Positions 35,093-45,380 are shown, numbered from the stretch's first letter. The stretch: DNA of 64,000 nucleotides from Pseudomonadota bacterium (GCA_023442755.1 JAEZXS010000073.1:1-64000), one strand, 5' to 3'. Notes: a model not told the origin generated them from the letters alone. Translations and numbers: made by a program.

Positions 35093-35706
35093 GCTCCCGG
35101 TGCGGGAGGAGAAAACCCTATGGCTTCGGGTTTCACCTTGCACAGGAATGAAACGGTAAAGGCCGAGATCGCGCTTTCTATCGCGGCGACCACAAGGTGC
35201 CACGCCAGGGCGAGTTTGGCAACGCCCCAGAAATCTTCATTGCTGAGGAAAAGCAGCCCGGCCAGGAACAGCGCGGCAAGGATGACGCCGAGGCCGCCCG
35301 TGAGCGCCCCGGCAATGACGGTCCGGGTAAAAGACCTTCCCTTGAGGATGTGAAAAAGCCCGGCGCAGGCCAGGGCAGGGACCCCCATCATGATCGAATT
35401 GGCTCCGATCGCGGTGATCCCGCCCATCTGGAACAATATGCTCTGCAGCGCCACCCCCATGGTGATGGAGATGAAGGCGCTTCTGCCCAGCAGTATCCCG
35501 ACGAGTCCCGGAAGGAGCAGGTGTACGCTCGTGACCGCAATCGGGATGGAGATGAGCGATGCCACAAAGAAAGCGGAAGTGACGATGGCGATTTTGGGAA
35601 GTTCCTCACCCTTGGCGCTCCTGGCGCTCCATGCCGCCAGCACGGCGGTCGCCGCATACCCGGCGATGGAAACGGATGCGGGCAGGACCCCGTCCGATAT
35701 GTGCAT
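35089..35706 (-). CDS. cbiM: ECF transporter substrate-specific subunit CbiM/NikM
   Basis: A 205-residue membrane protein beginning MHISDGVLP. The N-terminal Met-His and following residues are the metal ligands of NikM/CbiM, and the family SVHLLLPGLVGILLGR and ILFQMGGITAIGAN segments are present. It binds Ni2+ or Co2+ from the periplasm. Accompanying NikK and NikL-like genes favour nickel. It precedes cbiQ with a 4-bp overlap. Confidence 0.9.
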   Translation of the reverse strand: MHISDGVLPASVSIAGYAATAVLAAWSARSAKGEELPKIAIVTSAFFVASLISIPIAVTSVHLLLPGLVGILLGRSAFISITMGVALQSILFQMGGITAIGANSIMMGVPALACAGLFHILKGRSFTRTVIAGALTGGLGVILAALFLAGLLFLSNEDFWGVAKLALAWHLVVAAIESAISAFTVSFLCKVKPEAIGFSPPAPGA

Positions 35707-35770
35707 AGGTTGTCATCCTTGGTTAATCGCGGTCCCGCCACGGCGGGACCGCTCCCACAGGGCAGAAAGT

Positions 35771-36121
35771 TCACTCCGGCCTTTTGCGGTCGGCCTTTCG
35801 GGAACGGAAATACATTGCAAGGCCCGTAATGCCGAAAATATAGCCGATTCCGGCGACAACGTCCTTCATGCCGGGATTGCTCATTTCCTGCCTCAGAGCG
35901 GCTATTTCGCGCTTCAACTGGCCGGTTTCCCGCTGGAACATCGCACGCTGCTGCTCGATGGCTTCCAGTATCTTCGCGCAATCGGGCTGAGTGCCGGAGG
36001 AAACGGTTTCAGCCGAGGTCGAGTCTTCTGCGGCCGTCGCATCGTCGCAGGCGAAAACGCCCGGGCAGATCGCCGGGATCAGAAATATGAGGGCCACAAT
36101 CCCCGCCTTCCGTATGGTCAC
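35771..36121 (-). CDS. Small exported protein with coiled coil and C-terminal membrane helix
   Basis: 116 residues. A signal-like hydrophobic N-terminus (about 5-24) is followed by a short Thr/Ser/Ala-rich stretch. A coiled-coil region (about 48-82, CAKILEAIEQQRAMFQRE and following) and a final transmembrane helix (about 87-106) ending in a basic tail complete it. It overlaps the end of nikL and precedes cbiM, a place where small accessory membrane proteins of nickel ECF systems occur. The specific function is unknown. Confidence 0.7.
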   Translation of the reverse strand: MTIRKAGIVALIFLIPAICPGVFACDDATAAEDSTSAETVSSGTQPDCAKILEAIEQQRAMFQRETGQLKREIAALRQEMSNPGMKDVVAGIGYIFGITGLAMYFRSRKADRKRPE

Positions 36122-36453
36122 AGTTCTTCCTTCCTGAGGGTGAAAGTGCTCTTGTGCCCGAGGGATGCGTCCACCTCGATCTTCAAATCGTCCTTTGCCG
36201 GGATGGGGAAAGACGATTTGCCGTCCTTTCCCGTGGTTCCTTCGAAGATTTTTTGTCCGTTGTTTGAAAACACGGCCACCTTGCCGTTTTCAACCGGCTT
36301 CCCATCGGCAAAGTAAGCTTCGACGAAAACTTTTCCCGCTTCCGCATAAGCAAACACGTTCAGCTTGTGGGCGAGGGCGGAAGGCGCGAACGCCAGGACC
36401 GAAACGGCGGCGAAAACAATGCAGAATCCTGTGAAAAGAAAGTATCGGCGCAT
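36118..36453 (-). CDS. nikL: NikL-like periplasmic accessory protein of nickel ECF transport
   Basis: 111 residues with a signal peptide ending ALAHKLNVFAYAE, the first mature residues including a His that is typical of the family. A small Ig/carboxypeptidase-regulatory-like beta domain follows (GKPVENGKVAVFSNNGQ, GTTGKDGKSSFPI). NikK and NikL replace NikN in some nickel ECF transporters and help deliver metal to NikM. It overlaps the next gene by 4 bp. Confidence 0.75.
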   Translation of the reverse strand: MRRYFLFTGFCIVFAAVSVLAFAPSALAHKLNVFAYAEAGKVFVEAYFADGKPVENGKVAVFSNNGQKIFEGTTGKDGKSSFPIPAKDDLKIEVDASLGHKSTFTLRKEEL

Positions 36454-36465
36454 CGGCGTTGCCCC

Positions 36466-37260
36466 TTAGTTCATATCTACCGTTTTGACCCAGTAAACGG
36501 CCCCCAGTTCGACCTCTCTCGGTTTGCCGTCTTTTTTCAACTTCCATTTCGCCTCGCTCAGCGCGGCAAATCCCCACCAGCCGGCCCGAGGCATTGCATA
36601 TACGAAAACGCCGTTGGAATCGCACCGGAGAGTCTGGGTTACGAACGGCTGCGACGGCGGCTTGATCTGCCCGGCCGGATTGTCGTTGAGGTACTCGACT
36701 TCGACTTCCGCATTGGGCACAGGCTTGCCTTTCACGAGGACGCGGCCCCTGAAAAGGTTTCCCGTCCACAGGCCGTACGGGCGGGTAAGCGGGACGATTT
36801 CTGTCTCGAGCCCCAAGGGCTTGCCCCAGCCCTGTTCGAGGCCGAACCCGTTAACGCAGACCTTCGTATAATGGACAATGAACTTGTTCTCGGAGGCTTC
36901 CCAATAGGGAGCCGGTTCAAGGAAGAATACGTAGTCGCCCGGCCTTTTGACCGTGTAGGACGCCTTCCAGGACTGGAAGCGGCCTTCCTGGCCGGGACCC
37001 GCTCCCTGTGTCGAGGAAAGGGTATCGAGCAGATCGTCGGTTTTGCCCATGCCTGCAACGCCGAATCTCCTGGGTTTTTCCATCTCCAGGTACTGGCATT
37101 CCATGGGATGCATGAATTTGACGTCCAGTTCGATCGTCCTGGAAGTCTGTTCCGTGATGATATCTTCCGATGGGATAATGGCGCCGAAATGGGCGTCCGC
37201 CGGAATTGCCGAAAACAGGGAGAAAATTGCAACCGCCAGAAACAGGTAAAGCCGAATCAT
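36466..37260 (-). CDS. nikK: NikK-like periplasmic protein (DUF4198 family)
   Basis: 264 residues with a signal peptide (IFSLFSAIPADAHFGAIIP). The mature protein starts with a His, as in the DUF4198/NikK family, and ends in a beta-rich domain (KPVPNAEVEVEYLND, DSNGVFVYAMPRAGWWGF). It is the first gene of the nickel/cobalt operon. It may capture metal in the periplasm. The leader upstream contains several hairpins and a terminator-like element. Confidence 0.78.
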   Translation of the reverse strand: MIRLYLFLAVAIFSLFSAIPADAHFGAIIPSEDIITEQTSRTIELDVKFMHPMECQYLEMEKPRRFGVAGMGKTDDLLDTLSSTQGAGPGQEGRFQSWKASYTVKRPGDYVFFLEPAPYWEASENKFIVHYTKVCVNGFGLEQGWGKPLGLETEIVPLTRPYGLWTGNLFRGRVLVKGKPVPNAEVEVEYLNDNPAGQIKPPSQPFVTQTLRCDSNGVFVYAMPRAGWWGFAALSEAKWKLKKDGKPREVELGAVYWVKTVDMN

Positions 37261-37301
37261 CCCGTCCTCCTGGTGAAATTGGCCTCGGATGTGGCAAGCA
37301 C

Positions 37302-37405
37302 AAAAAAACCGGCTTGCCGCCGGCCTTCATGACCAGAAATACTCTCTTGCCGCTCCGGCCTCCGCCGGATTGATGCTGCAGTTTGGACAGGAAGCTTCAG
37401 CTTCC
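37302..37405 (-). promoter_or_regulatory. Structured leader with terminator-like hairpin upstream of nikK
   Basis: On the minus strand, three hairpins precede nikK. They are GGAAGC/GCTTCC (37390-37405), TCCGG/CCGGA (37354-37369), and CCGGC/GCCGG with a 5-base loop (37309-37323) followed by seven Ts (37302-37308). The last resembles an intrinsic terminator 42 bp before the nikK start, suggesting attenuation. It does not match the NiCo or cobalamin riboswitch consensus that I know, and no NikR-like palindrome was found. Confidence 0.5.
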
Positions 37406-37756
37406 GATTGCCTTCCCTATACCGTACTGAAAAACGGATGTCAACAGGCGACGCATCGGCGGTCCGGTGGATTTCTTCCGGTGGATTTCTTCTTGACGTC
37501 CGCCGGCTCTTGTGATTTCCTGAAAGTCAACCTCCCGGAAGAATTCCGGGTAAAATCCCCAAGCTTTACAACCTTTCAGAAAAAAACACGGGCCACGAAG
37601 GCTCTCGGCATTTTCCGGAGCGCGCGGTCCTTTTGTTTTCCGCCGTTTGTGACGATTCATAGTACGTCATCGATTCGCTCTACCCGTACTGCACAATGCC
37701 CGATCGGCGTGTCCGTGCCGGACTCACGATTGGTATACTTTGAAAGGCCGAATGCC

Positions 37757-38584
37757 ATGTCTCATTTTCTACCTGCTTTTATCCTGATTCTGAGCACCCT
37801 GTTGATATGCGCCGCCCCTGCGCCTGCGCAGGAAGGAAAGGAAGCGGAGCCCGCCGCTGCCGAAGAAAACAAACCCACCGTGAGTTTTTCCACCGATTTT
37901 CTCAGTCAGTACGTTTCCCGGGGCATTGCCCTTAGCAGCGGAAGCATGGTTGTCCAGCCGTCGCTTACTGGAAGCTGGAAAGGGCTGTCGCTCAATATCT
38001 GGGGAAACTTCGATACCCACCAGGTCAACAAAACCGCGGAGCTGAGCAGGACGGCCATGTGGAACGAAACCGACGTCACCTTGAGCTACACCCTGGAGCT
38101 GACGAAGGAATTCTCTGTCATTGCGGGCGATATATATTATTTCTACCCGAACGCTCCGTTTGACGGCAACGAGGTCTTTGCCGGCGTCACGTACACCTTT
38201 CCCTGGTTCAGCGTGGCTCTCACGGGGTACCGGGAGGTGACGCACTATCCCGGCTGGTGGGTGCAGCTCGATTTCCTAAAAAGCATCCCTCTCCCGTATC
38301 GCGGCATGAGCCTGGAACTGGGGGCGAGCTTCGGATACCAGGCGTTCGAGGACGAGGATACTGCCTTGAGCCTTGACGGAAGGGAAGGGAGCTATGCGGA
38401 TTTCCATTCGGGGACGTTGCAGGCGGGCCTGAAGATTCCGGTTTACAAATGGCTCTCCGTGACCCCCAAGATCTGGTTCGCTTTCCCGCTGACCTCGGCT
38501 GCAGCCCACTGCATCGAGGCCAATTCCTGGGATGCCCAGGCCGTGCATGTTTTCGGCGGGCTCAATATAGCGGCCTCTTTCTAA
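37757..38584 (+). CDS. TorF/Gcw_chp-family putative outer-membrane porin
   Basis: 275 residues. A signal peptide (PAFILILSTLLICAAPAPAQ) is followed by the family opening VSFSTDFLSQYVSRGIALSSG, then alternating beta strands, ending in a C-terminal phenylalanine as in outer-membrane barrels. Family members form putative channels; the substrate is unknown. It is divergent from the nickel operon and shares its 500-bp upstream region, so a link to metal uptake is possible but unproven. The start is the ATG at 37757. A long upstream in-frame extension to 37289 is unlikely. Confidence 0.82.
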   Translation: MSHFLPAFILILSTLLICAAPAPAQEGKEAEPAAAEENKPTVSFSTDFLSQYVSRGIALSSGSMVVQPSLTGSWKGLSLNIWGNFDTHQVNKTAELSRTAMWNETDVTLSYTLELTKEFSVIAGDIYYFYPNAPFDGNEVFAGVTYTFPWFSVALTGYREVTHYPGWWVQLDFLKSIPLPYRGMSLELGASFGYQAFEDEDTALSLDGREGSYADFHSGTLQAGLKIPVYKWLSVTPKIWFAFPLTSAAAHCIEANSWDAQAVHVFGGLNIAASF

Positions 38585-38593
38585 AAACAAAAA

Positions 38594-38622
38594 ATAAGTC
38601 GTATAAGACATATACGACTTAT
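38594..38622. terminator. Bidirectional palindromic terminator between porin gene and clpB
   Basis: ATAAGTCGTATA (38594-38605) pairs perfectly with TATACGACTTAT (38611-38622) across a 5-base loop. A second GC stem, CGGCCCCGC/GCGGGGCCG, lies at about 38634-38655. The two convergent genes end on either side. Confidence 0.7.
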
Positions 38623-38661
38623 TAGACTTATATCGGCCCCGCCGATGCGGGGCCGAACCGT

Positions 38662-41301
38662 CTAGACTGCTTCCGCCCCGACCTGTTCGGCCGGAACGGT
38701 GTGGGTTACCACCAGTTCGTCGCCCTGCACGTCCACATTGATGGTCGAGCCGTCCGGGACGATGCCTGCGATGAGGGCGCGGCCGATCCGGGTCTCCAGT
38801 TCACGCTGGATAAACCGTTTCAGCGGCCTCGCGCCGTACACGGGGTCGTAGCCCGCGCGGGCGATGAATTCCCGGGCCCGGTCTGTCAGGCTCAGGGCAA
38901 GGCGCCTGTCGGCCAGCCGCTGCTGGAGATCGCGGGTGAGCAGGTCGATTATCCTCTTGATCTCTTCCATCGTAAGCGGCTTGAACAGGATGATATCGTC
39001 AACCCTGTTCAGAAACTCCGGCCTGAAGTGCCGCCTCAGTTCTCCCATGACCGCGTTGCGGGCCTGCTCGCGGATTTCTCCCTTGTCGTTAAGCCCCTCC
39101 AGCAAGTAGCTCGAACCGATGTTGCTGGTCATGATGACGACCGTGTTCTTGAAGTCCACGGTCCGGCCCTGTGCGTCCGTGAGCCGCCCGTCGTCCAGGA
39201 TCTGGAGCAGCACGTTGAAAACATCGGGGTGGGCCTTTTCCACTTCGTCGAAGAGGATAACCGAATAGGGCTTCCTGCGCACCGCCTCGGTGAGCTGGCC
39301 TCCTTCTTCATATCCCACGTAGCCCGGAGGCGCCCCGACGAGCCGCGACACGGTATGGCGCTCCTGGTATTCGCTCATGTCTATCCGAACCAGGTTTTCC
39401 TCCGAATCGAAAAGCGATTCCGCCAGGGTCTTCGCCAGTTCGGTCTTCCCGACGCCGGTGGGGCCGAGGAAAATAAAGGAACCGATGGGCCGGCGCGGGT
39501 CCTTGATGCCGGCGCGCGCGCGGATGACCGCATCCGCCACGAGCTGCACCGCTTCGTCCTGGCCGATAACGCGTTGATGGAGCACTTCGTCGAGCCTGAG
39601 CAGCTTTTCGCGCTCCCCTTCCACGAGTCGCGTCACCGGGATCCCCGTCCAGCGGGAGATGATCTCGGCGATTTCGTCCTGCGTAACCATCTCGCGGAGG
39701 AGCCGGGTGGCTTTCTGATCGCCGGAGAGCCGTTCTTCTTCCTCCCGCAGCTTTTTCTGCAGCTCCGGAAGAGCCCCGTACTTGAGTTCGGCTGTCCTCT
39801 GGAGGTTGAACTCGCGTTCGGCCGCCTCGATCTCACGGTTCACCTTTTCAATGTCTTCCCGGATCGCCTGTACCTTCTTGATCGCCTGTTTCTCCGATTC
39901 CCACTGGGCTTTCATCGTATCGGCCCGCGATCGGAGTTCGGCGATTTCCTTCTTCAGGACCTTTAGCCGTTCCCGGCTTGCCGGGTCCTGCTCCTTCTGG
40001 AGCGCCACCTCTTCGATTTCGAGCTGCATCACCCGCCGCGTGACTTCGTCGAGTTCGGTGGGCATCGAATCGATTTCGGTCCGGATCATCGCGCAGGCCT
40101 CATCCACCAGGTCGATGGCCTTGTCAGGAAGGAACCTGTCGCTGATATAGCGGCTGGAAAGAACCGCGGAGGCGACCAGGGCGCTGTCCTGGATTTTTAC
40201 GCCGTGATGGACTTCGAAGCGTTCCTTCAGGCCGCGCAGGATCGAGATGGTGTCCTCCACGGTCGGCTGGTCGACGAGTACGGGCTGGAAACGGCGCTCG
40301 AGTGCGGCGTCCTTTTCGATGTACTTGCGATATTCGTTGAGCGTGGTTGCGCCGATACAGTGGAGTTCCCCGCGCGCCAGCATGGGTTTGAGCATGTTGC
40401 CGGCATCGATCGAGCCTTCCGCCTTGCCTGCCCCCACGATCGTGTGCAACTCGTCGATGAAGAGGAGTATCCGGCCTTCCGCCTCCTTGATGGAAGCCAG
40501 GACCGCTTTGAGCCGCTCTTCGAATTCTCCCCGGAACTTGGCCCCGGCCACCAGGGAGCCCATATCCAGCGAAAATATGGTTTTGTCCTTGAGCCCTTCC
40601 GGTACATCCCCGCGAACTATACGGTGGGCCAGTCCCTCCACGATGGCCGTTTTGCCCACGCCCGGTTCGCCGATCAGGACGGGATTGTTCTTGGTCTTGC
40701 GGCTGAGGATCCGGATCACGCGTCGGATTTCCGAATCGCGCCCGATCACCGGGTCGAGTTTTCCGCTGCGGGCTTCGTCCACCAGGTCGCGGCCGTACTT
40801 CTGAAGCGCCTCGTAGGTGCCTTCGGGGGTTGCGCTCGTGACGCGCTGGCTGCCCCGGATCGAGGTGAGGGTTTTCAAAAGGGAATCCCCGGTTACGCCG
40901 AACTCCTCCAGGATCCTGCATGCCGGGCTTGCCTTGCCTTCCTGCAGGAAAGCCAGCAGTATGTGTTCGGCCGATACATATTCGTCCTTCAGCCGTTGCG
41001 CCTGTTCCTGGGCCTGGTTCAAAATCTTGTTCAGCCGCTGTGTGATATAGATTTTACCGGGTTCCACGCCCGGCCCGCTCACGCGCGGTTTCTTTTCGAG
41101 TTCCGCCTCGAGGCGCTGCTTGACCCGGTCCACCGGGATTTCCATTCTCTGGAGCAGCCTCGCAGTGAGCCCCTCGGGCTGTTCGAGCATTGCCAGGAGC
41201 AGATGCTCGCCGTCGATTTCCACATGGCCGTACCTGGTGGCCTTGGTTTCGGCAGCCTGTACGGCTTCTTGCGATTTAAGAGTGAACTTGTTTATGTCCA
41301 T
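38662..41301 (-). CDS. clpB: Protein disaggregase ClpB
   Basis: 879 residues with the full ClpB plan. The N-terminal repeat domain is at 1-150. AAA1 has Walker [14 protein letters not shown] (near 200). The coiled-coil middle domain is at about 405-525. AAA2 has [12 protein letters not shown] (near 600), and the C-terminal domain follows. ClpB pulls polypeptides out of aggregates together with DnaK. It is the last gene of a run dnaK, cbpA, cbpM, clpB on the minus strand, so a heat-shock operon is likely. A dispersed repeat copy sits between cbpM and clpB. Confidence 0.96.
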   Translation of the reverse strand: MDINKFTLKSQEAVQAAETKATRYGHVEIDGEHLLLAMLEQPEGLTARLLQRMEIPVDRVKQRLEAELEKKPRVSGPGVEPGKIYITQRLNKILNQAQEQAQRLKDEYVSAEHILLAFLQEGKASPACRILEEFGVTGDSLLKTLTSIRGSQRVTSATPEGTYEALQKYGRDLVDEARSGKLDPVIGRDSEIRRVIRILSRKTKNNPVLIGEPGVGKTAIVEGLAHRIVRGDVPEGLKDKTIFSLDMGSLVAGAKFRGEFEERLKAVLASIKEAEGRILLFIDELHTIVGAGKAEGSIDAGNMLKPMLARGELHCIGATTLNEYRKYIEKDAALERRFQPVLVDQPTVEDTISILRGLKERFEVHHGVKIQDSALVASAVLSSRYISDRFLPDKAIDLVDEACAMIRTEIDSMPTELDEVTRRVMQLEIEEVALQKEQDPASRERLKVLKKEIAELRSRADTMKAQWESEKQAIKKVQAIREDIEKVNREIEAAEREFNLQRTAELKYGALPELQKKLREEEERLSGDQKATRLLREMVTQDEIAEIISRWTGIPVTRLVEGEREKLLRLDEVLHQRVIGQDEAVQLVADAVIRARAGIKDPRRPIGSFIFLGPTGVGKTELAKTLAESLFDSEENLVRIDMSEYQERHTVSRLVGAPPGYVGYEEGGQLTEAVRRKPYSVILFDEVEKAHPDVFNVLLQILDDGRLTDAQGRTVDFKNTVVIMTSNIGSSYLLEGLNDKGEIREQARNAVMGELRRHFRPEFLNRVDDIILFKPLTMEEIKRIIDLLTRDLQQRLADRRLALSLTDRAREFIARAGYDPVYGARPLKRFIQRELETRIGRALIAGIVPDGSTINVDVQGDELVVTHTVPAEQVGAEAV

Positions 41302-41362
41302 AAAAAGACATTGCCTCCTGATTACAATGATTTCGCAGCCGGATTCCTGTATGCGCCGGGCT

Positions 41363-41530
41363 TAACAGACTATTGAAAAAGCCCCCAATCCGTCACCCCG
41401 ACGAACCCCGGATCAGGTCCGGGGCAGGCATCTGGGTCCAGAAGTGCTTGAAAACACTGGATTCCTCACGCGAAACACGTGATTTCGCCGGAATGACGAT
41501 CACGATGATTTTAGAGTTTGTCATCAATCT
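41363..41530 (-). repeat. Dispersed palindromic (MITE-like) repeat, full copy
   Basis: Nearly identical inverted copy of 23230-23396, from ACAGACTATTGAAAAAGCC to about 41530. It includes CCCCGGATCAGGTCCGGGG, GTGCTTGAAAACACTGGATTC and the TCACGCG...CACGTGATTTCGCCGG hairpin region. It lies between cbpM and clpB in the chaperone operon. Confidence 0.85.
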
Positions 41531-41531
41531 G

Positions 41532-41852
41532 TTAGATCTGCGACTCCAGTTTCTCTATCCTGGCTTCCAGGGCTTCGACCCGGGACATCAGCTCCAGGAT
41601 CACTCCTATGCCGGCATAATTGACACCGAGGTCGTTTCTCAGCCGCAGGATGCGTCTTATGATCGGAATGACCCCGGAATCGAAAAGCATTTCCCCGCTG
41701 CCGGTGTGTTCCACCGTCTCTATCAGCCCCAGGTTCAGGAATCTCTCAATCAGTTCCGGATGCAGTCCGAGGCGATAGGCAACTTCGTTCAGAGTGCAAT
41801 ACGGTGAATATTCGGTCGATTCCATCTGCAAAAGGAGATACGTCTCTGCCAT
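41532..41852 (-). CDS. cbpM: Chaperone modulator CbpM (MerR-like)
   Basis: 106 residues: a small MerR-type helix-turn-helix (YCTLNEVAYRLGLHPELIERFLNLG, in pieces) followed by a helix and a C-terminal leucine-rich coiled segment (LELMSRVEALEARIEKLES). CbpM binds the J domain of the DnaJ-like CbpA and blocks its co-chaperone action. The gene is 14 bp downstream of cbpA. Confidence 0.88.
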   Translation of the reverse strand: MAETYLLLQMESTEYSPYCTLNEVAYRLGLHPELIERFLNLGLIETVEHTGSGEMLFDSGVIPIIRRILRLRNDLGVNYAGIGVILELMSRVEALEARIEKLESQI

Positions 41853-41866
41853 GCCGGCTACCTCGG

Positions 41867-42844
41867 TTACTCTCTCGGGTTGAATCCGGAGATTTTCTTC
41901 AATTCTTCAAACAGTTCGCGTTCCCTGCCGGAAGGATTGGTCGGGACCCGTACGACAACGGTCGCATACAGATCGCCCGGCTGCCCCTTGGGGTTGGGCA
42001 TTCCTTTGCCCCGGAGCCGCATTTTTCTCCCGCTTTGCGTACCGGCCGGAATCTTCAGTGTAACGGGGCCGGAGAGTGTGTTGATATCCGCTTCCGCGCC
42101 CAGGACGGCTTCCCAGGGAGAGACCGGCACGTCCATGTACAGGTCGCGCCCCTTGAGAGTGAACACCGGGTGCGGCTCTATTTCTATCTTCAGGTAGAGG
42201 TCTCCGCGCGGGCCGCCTCCGACACCCTCGCCGCCCTGGCTGGGCAGGCGGATTTTCTGGCCCGTCAGCATTCCGGCCGGAATCTTCACGTCATAGCGCT
42301 TTTCCTGCACCTCGATCTGGCCGTTCGGATTGATGGCCTGCGTCTGCAGGACGATGGGCCTCGTGCCGCCTCGGAAGGCGTCCTCCAGGCTTATGTGGAT
42401 CGTCGTTTCCTGGTCGGCCCCGGCCTGGCGCCACACCGCGCCCTGGCCGAATCCCCTTCCGGCCCCGCCTCTCTGTGCCTGCCTGAAACCGCCGGCCCCA
42501 CCGAAAAGCGACTCGAAAAAGTCGCTGAATCCTCCGGCGCCGCCCCACTGCTGCGCCCCTCCGCCGCCGAAATCGTAGTGCACGTTCCATCCCGGAGGCG
42601 GCCTGAAATCCTGGCCCGACCTCCAGTCAGGTCCGAGCTGATCGTACATTTTGCGCTTTTCGGGGTCCTTCAGGACCTCATAGGCTTCGTTTATCTCCTT
42701 GAACTTGTCTTCCGCGCCCGCCGACTTGTTCACGTCCGGATGGTACTTGCGCGCAAGCTTGCGGTATACCCGCTGGATTTCGTCCTGAGCGGCCGTTCTT
42801 TGGATACCGAGAATTTCGTAGTAGTCCCTGTATTTCACTGCCAT
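41867..42844 (-). CDS. cbpA: DnaJ-like co-chaperone CbpA
   Basis: 325 residues: J domain (1-70) with the HPD motif in YHPDVNKS, a Gly/Phe/Gln-rich linker (about 85-135), then the two-barrel DnaJ C-terminal domain without the zinc finger, which defines class B/CbpA-type proteins. It stimulates DnaK ATPase activity. It sits between dnaK and its inhibitor gene cbpM. Confidence 0.92.
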   Translation of the reverse strand: MAVKYRDYYEILGIQRTAAQDEIQRVYRKLARKYHPDVNKSAGAEDKFKEINEAYEVLKDPEKRKMYDQLGPDWRSGQDFRPPPGWNVHYDFGGGGAQQWGGAGGFSDFFESLFGGAGGFRQAQRGGAGRGFGQGAVWRQAGADQETTIHISLEDAFRGGTRPIVLQTQAINPNGQIEVQEKRYDVKIPAGMLTGQKIRLPSQGGEGVGGGPRGDLYLKIEIEPHPVFTLKGRDLYMDVPVSPWEAVLGAEADINTLSGPVTLKIPAGTQSGRKMRLRGKGMPNPKGQPGDLYATVVVRVPTNPSGRERELFEELKKISGFNPRE

Positions 42845-43129
42845 AGAATCTCGTCATTTCTTCTGCAAGAGTTCAGAATTCAGATCGATTGCCGTAAACT
42901 GCGCCCCGAGGCCCAACTGCCGGTTCGTACTTCGTGTATACACTGGGGCCTGCAGGCAAGCCGAAAACGGCTTCCCGCAAACCGCGGCAGCCGGCAGGAT
43001 ACATCGGTCCCGCCGAGTCAAACCGTTCACGATCCGACCCCGCCGTAACCGAACCTGTTCTTATGCGTCCTTTTTTCCTTTTCAGTCAATTACCCGTATT
43101 CGCAATTTGCTGCAATTCCAAATTCTTCG

Positions 43130-45052
43130 CTAATGTTCCGTAAATTCCGCATCTACCACGTCGTCACCCGCCGGCGGCCTTGCGGGCCGATATCCGGGGC
43201 CCGGTCCAGCCTGCGCGCCTCCCGGCGCACCGTACGCGGCGCCCGCGCCCGCCTGCTGATAGGCAGCCGAGGCGATCATCTGCAGGGACTGCTGGAGATC
43301 GCTTGCAAGCTGCTGGAAGCGCTCCCGCGAGGTCTGCTCATCCTGAACCGCCTTGCGGGCATCCGCGATGAGCTGCTCCGCACGGGCTTTCTCGTGCACC
43401 GGTACCTTGTCGCCCAAGTCGTGCAGAGAGCGTTCGAGCTGGTAGGCGAGGGTGTCCGCCTGGTTGCGGACCTCGATCGTCTCGCGCCGGTTCTTGTCCT
43501 CCGCGGCGTGCGCCTGCGCGTCCTGGACCATCCTCTCGATGTCGCTCTTGGACAGGTTCGTGGATTCGGAAATCGTTATGGCCTGTTCCTTTCCCGTCTC
43601 CTGGTCCCGCGCCGTGACGCTCAGGATGCCGTTCGAATCTATATCGAAGGTAACCTTTATCTGGGGGAGGCCGCGGGGAGCGGGCCGGATCCCTTCCAGC
43701 CGAAAACGTCCCAGAATCCGGTTGTCGCTGGCCAGCTCACGCTCGCCCTGCAACACCACGATATCAACCGCCGTCTGGTTGTCCTCCGCGGTGGAGAAGA
43801 CCTCTTCGCGGCGGGCCGGTATCGTCGTATTGCGCTCGATGAGCTTCGTCATCACCCCGCCAAGGGTTTCGACACCCACGGAAAGCGGCGTAACGTCGAG
43901 CAGTACGACGTCTTCCACCTCGCCCTTGAGCACGGCGGCCTGGACCGCAGCGCCGACCGCCACCACTTCGTCCGGGTTGACGCTCATGTTGGGCTGCTTG
44001 TCGATGACCTTCCGCACCACTTCCTGGACCGCGGGAATACGCGTCGAACCGCCGACCAGGATCACCTCGTCGATATCGTTTGCGCTCAGGCGCGCATCCT
44101 TTATTGCCTGTTCCACCGGCCCCCGGCACCGCTGGACCAGGTCGTGGGTCAGGTCTTCGAATTTCGCACGGCTCAGCTTCGACACCAGATGCTTCGGGCC
44201 GGTTGCGTCCGCGGTTATGAACGGGAGATTGACCTGGGTCTCCGTCACGCTCGACAACTCGATCTTGGCCTTTTCCGCAGCCTCGAAAAGCCGCTGCAGG
44301 GCCTGCCTGTCATTGCGGACGTCGATCCCCGTTTCCTTCCGGAACTCTTCGGCCAGGTAATCCACGATGCGCTTGTCGAAATCATCGCCGCCCAGGTGCG
44401 TATCGCCCGAGGTGGAGCGGACTTCCGCCACGCCTTCGCCGACATCGAGAATGGAGACGTCGAAGGTGCCGCCTCCCAGGTCGAACACCAGGATGGTCTC
44501 GTTCTTCTTCTTTTCGAGTCCGTAGGCGAGAGCCGCCGCAGTGGGTTCGTTGATGATTCGCAATACCTTGAGGCCGGCAATTTCACCGGCGTTCTTCGTC
44601 GCTTGCCGCTGGGCGTCGTTGAAGTAGGCCGGGCAGGTTATCACAGCCTCTGTCACTTTTTCGCCCAGGTATTTCGAAGCGTCATCCACCAGTTTACGAA
44701 GAACCAGCGCCGACACTTCCTCGGGCGAGACGGGCTTGCCCTTCACTTCGAAACGAACGGCGTCGTTCGGCCCCTTCACGACTTTGTAGGAAACCGTTTT
44801 GGACTCTTCGTCGACCTCGCCCCACTTCCGGCCGATAAAGCGCTTTACGGAATACAGCGTCGCCTCGGGGTTGAGGATGGCCTGGCGTCTGGCCACCTGG
44901 CCTACAAGCCTTTGCCCGTCACTCGTATAGGCTACAACGGAGGGTGTCAGACGCGAGCCCTCCGAGTTGGGAATAACAGTGGGTTTTCCCTCTTCCCAGA
45001 TTGCAACGACTGAATTGGTTGTACCAAGGTCTATGCCTACTGCTTTGGCCAT
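43130..45052 (-). CDS. dnaK: Hsp70 chaperone DnaK
   Basis: 640 residues: ATPase domain starting [14 protein letters not shown], with [14 protein letters not shown] and [11 protein letters not shown]; substrate domain with [15 protein letters not shown]-terminal lid; Gly/Ala/Pro-rich tail ending DAEFTEH, a variant of the usual EEVD-type end. It is the first gene of the chaperone operon. AAGGAGG lies ahead of the ATG. GrpE and HrcA genes are not in the window. Confidence 0.97.
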   Translation of the reverse strand: MAKAVGIDLGTTNSVVAIWEEGKPTVIPNSEGSRLTPSVVAYTSDGQRLVGQVARRQAILNPEATLYSVKRFIGRKWGEVDEESKTVSYKVVKGPNDAVRFEVKGKPVSPEEVSALVLRKLVDDASKYLGEKVTEAVITCPAYFNDAQRQATKNAGEIAGLKVLRIINEPTAAALAYGLEKKKNETILVFDLGGGTFDVSILDVGEGVAEVRSTSGDTHLGGDDFDKRIVDYLAEEFRKETGIDVRNDRQALQRLFEAAEKAKIELSSVTETQVNLPFITADATGPKHLVSKLSRAKFEDLTHDLVQRCRGPVEQAIKDARLSANDIDEVILVGGSTRIPAVQEVVRKVIDKQPNMSVNPDEVVAVGAAVQAAVLKGEVEDVVLLDVTPLSVGVETLGGVMTKLIERNTTIPARREEVFSTAEDNQTAVDIVVLQGERELASDNRILGRFRLEGIRPAPRGLPQIKVTFDIDSNGILSVTARDQETGKEQAITISESTNLSKSDIERMVQDAQAHAAEDKNRRETIEVRNQADTLAYQLERSLHDLGDKVPVHEKARAEQLIADARKAVQDEQTSRERFQQLASDLQQSLQMIASAAYQQAGAGAAYGAPGGAQAGPGPGYRPARPPAGDDVVDAEFTEH

Positions 45053-45109
45053 AGGCTCCCTCCTTGTCGAATATATGCACTGAGGCCAAACTCAGCGGAA
45101 TTGATCAGA

Positions 45110-45129
45110 TTCCATGCAACAGCATGGAA
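45110..45129. promoter_or_regulatory. Perfect inverted repeat upstream of dnaK
   Basis: TTCCATGC (45110-45117) is mirrored by GCATGGAA (45122-45129) with a 4-base spacer, 57 bp upstream of the dnaK start. It is not the CIRCE element. It could be an operator or an mRNA hairpin in the leader. Confidence 0.45.
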
Positions 45130-45380
45130 TAATTCTGAAAGATCGCAAGGTGAAGATAACCATGATTTGCGGGGTTTCCAGAGGATGGGTATCTATTGCA
45201 CCTGGGGCCGTCTTGCCAGGGCAGTCCCGGGGAATCAAACCGGACTTCCCATGCAGATGTGGGCATAGTGTGCTTAACGGTGGTTTCATGCCGGAATCCT
45301 CCCTGATGGTTTCGATGTTACTGGTCATGCGGGCAGAGTGATATCCGAGTCGGTGGACGACCATATCCGGCGGGTCACAG

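Noticed and set aside
45092..45364. 90-codon minus-strand frame upstream of dnaK
   Set aside because: It lies across the dnaK promoter and leader, has no ribosome-binding site and no family resemblance.
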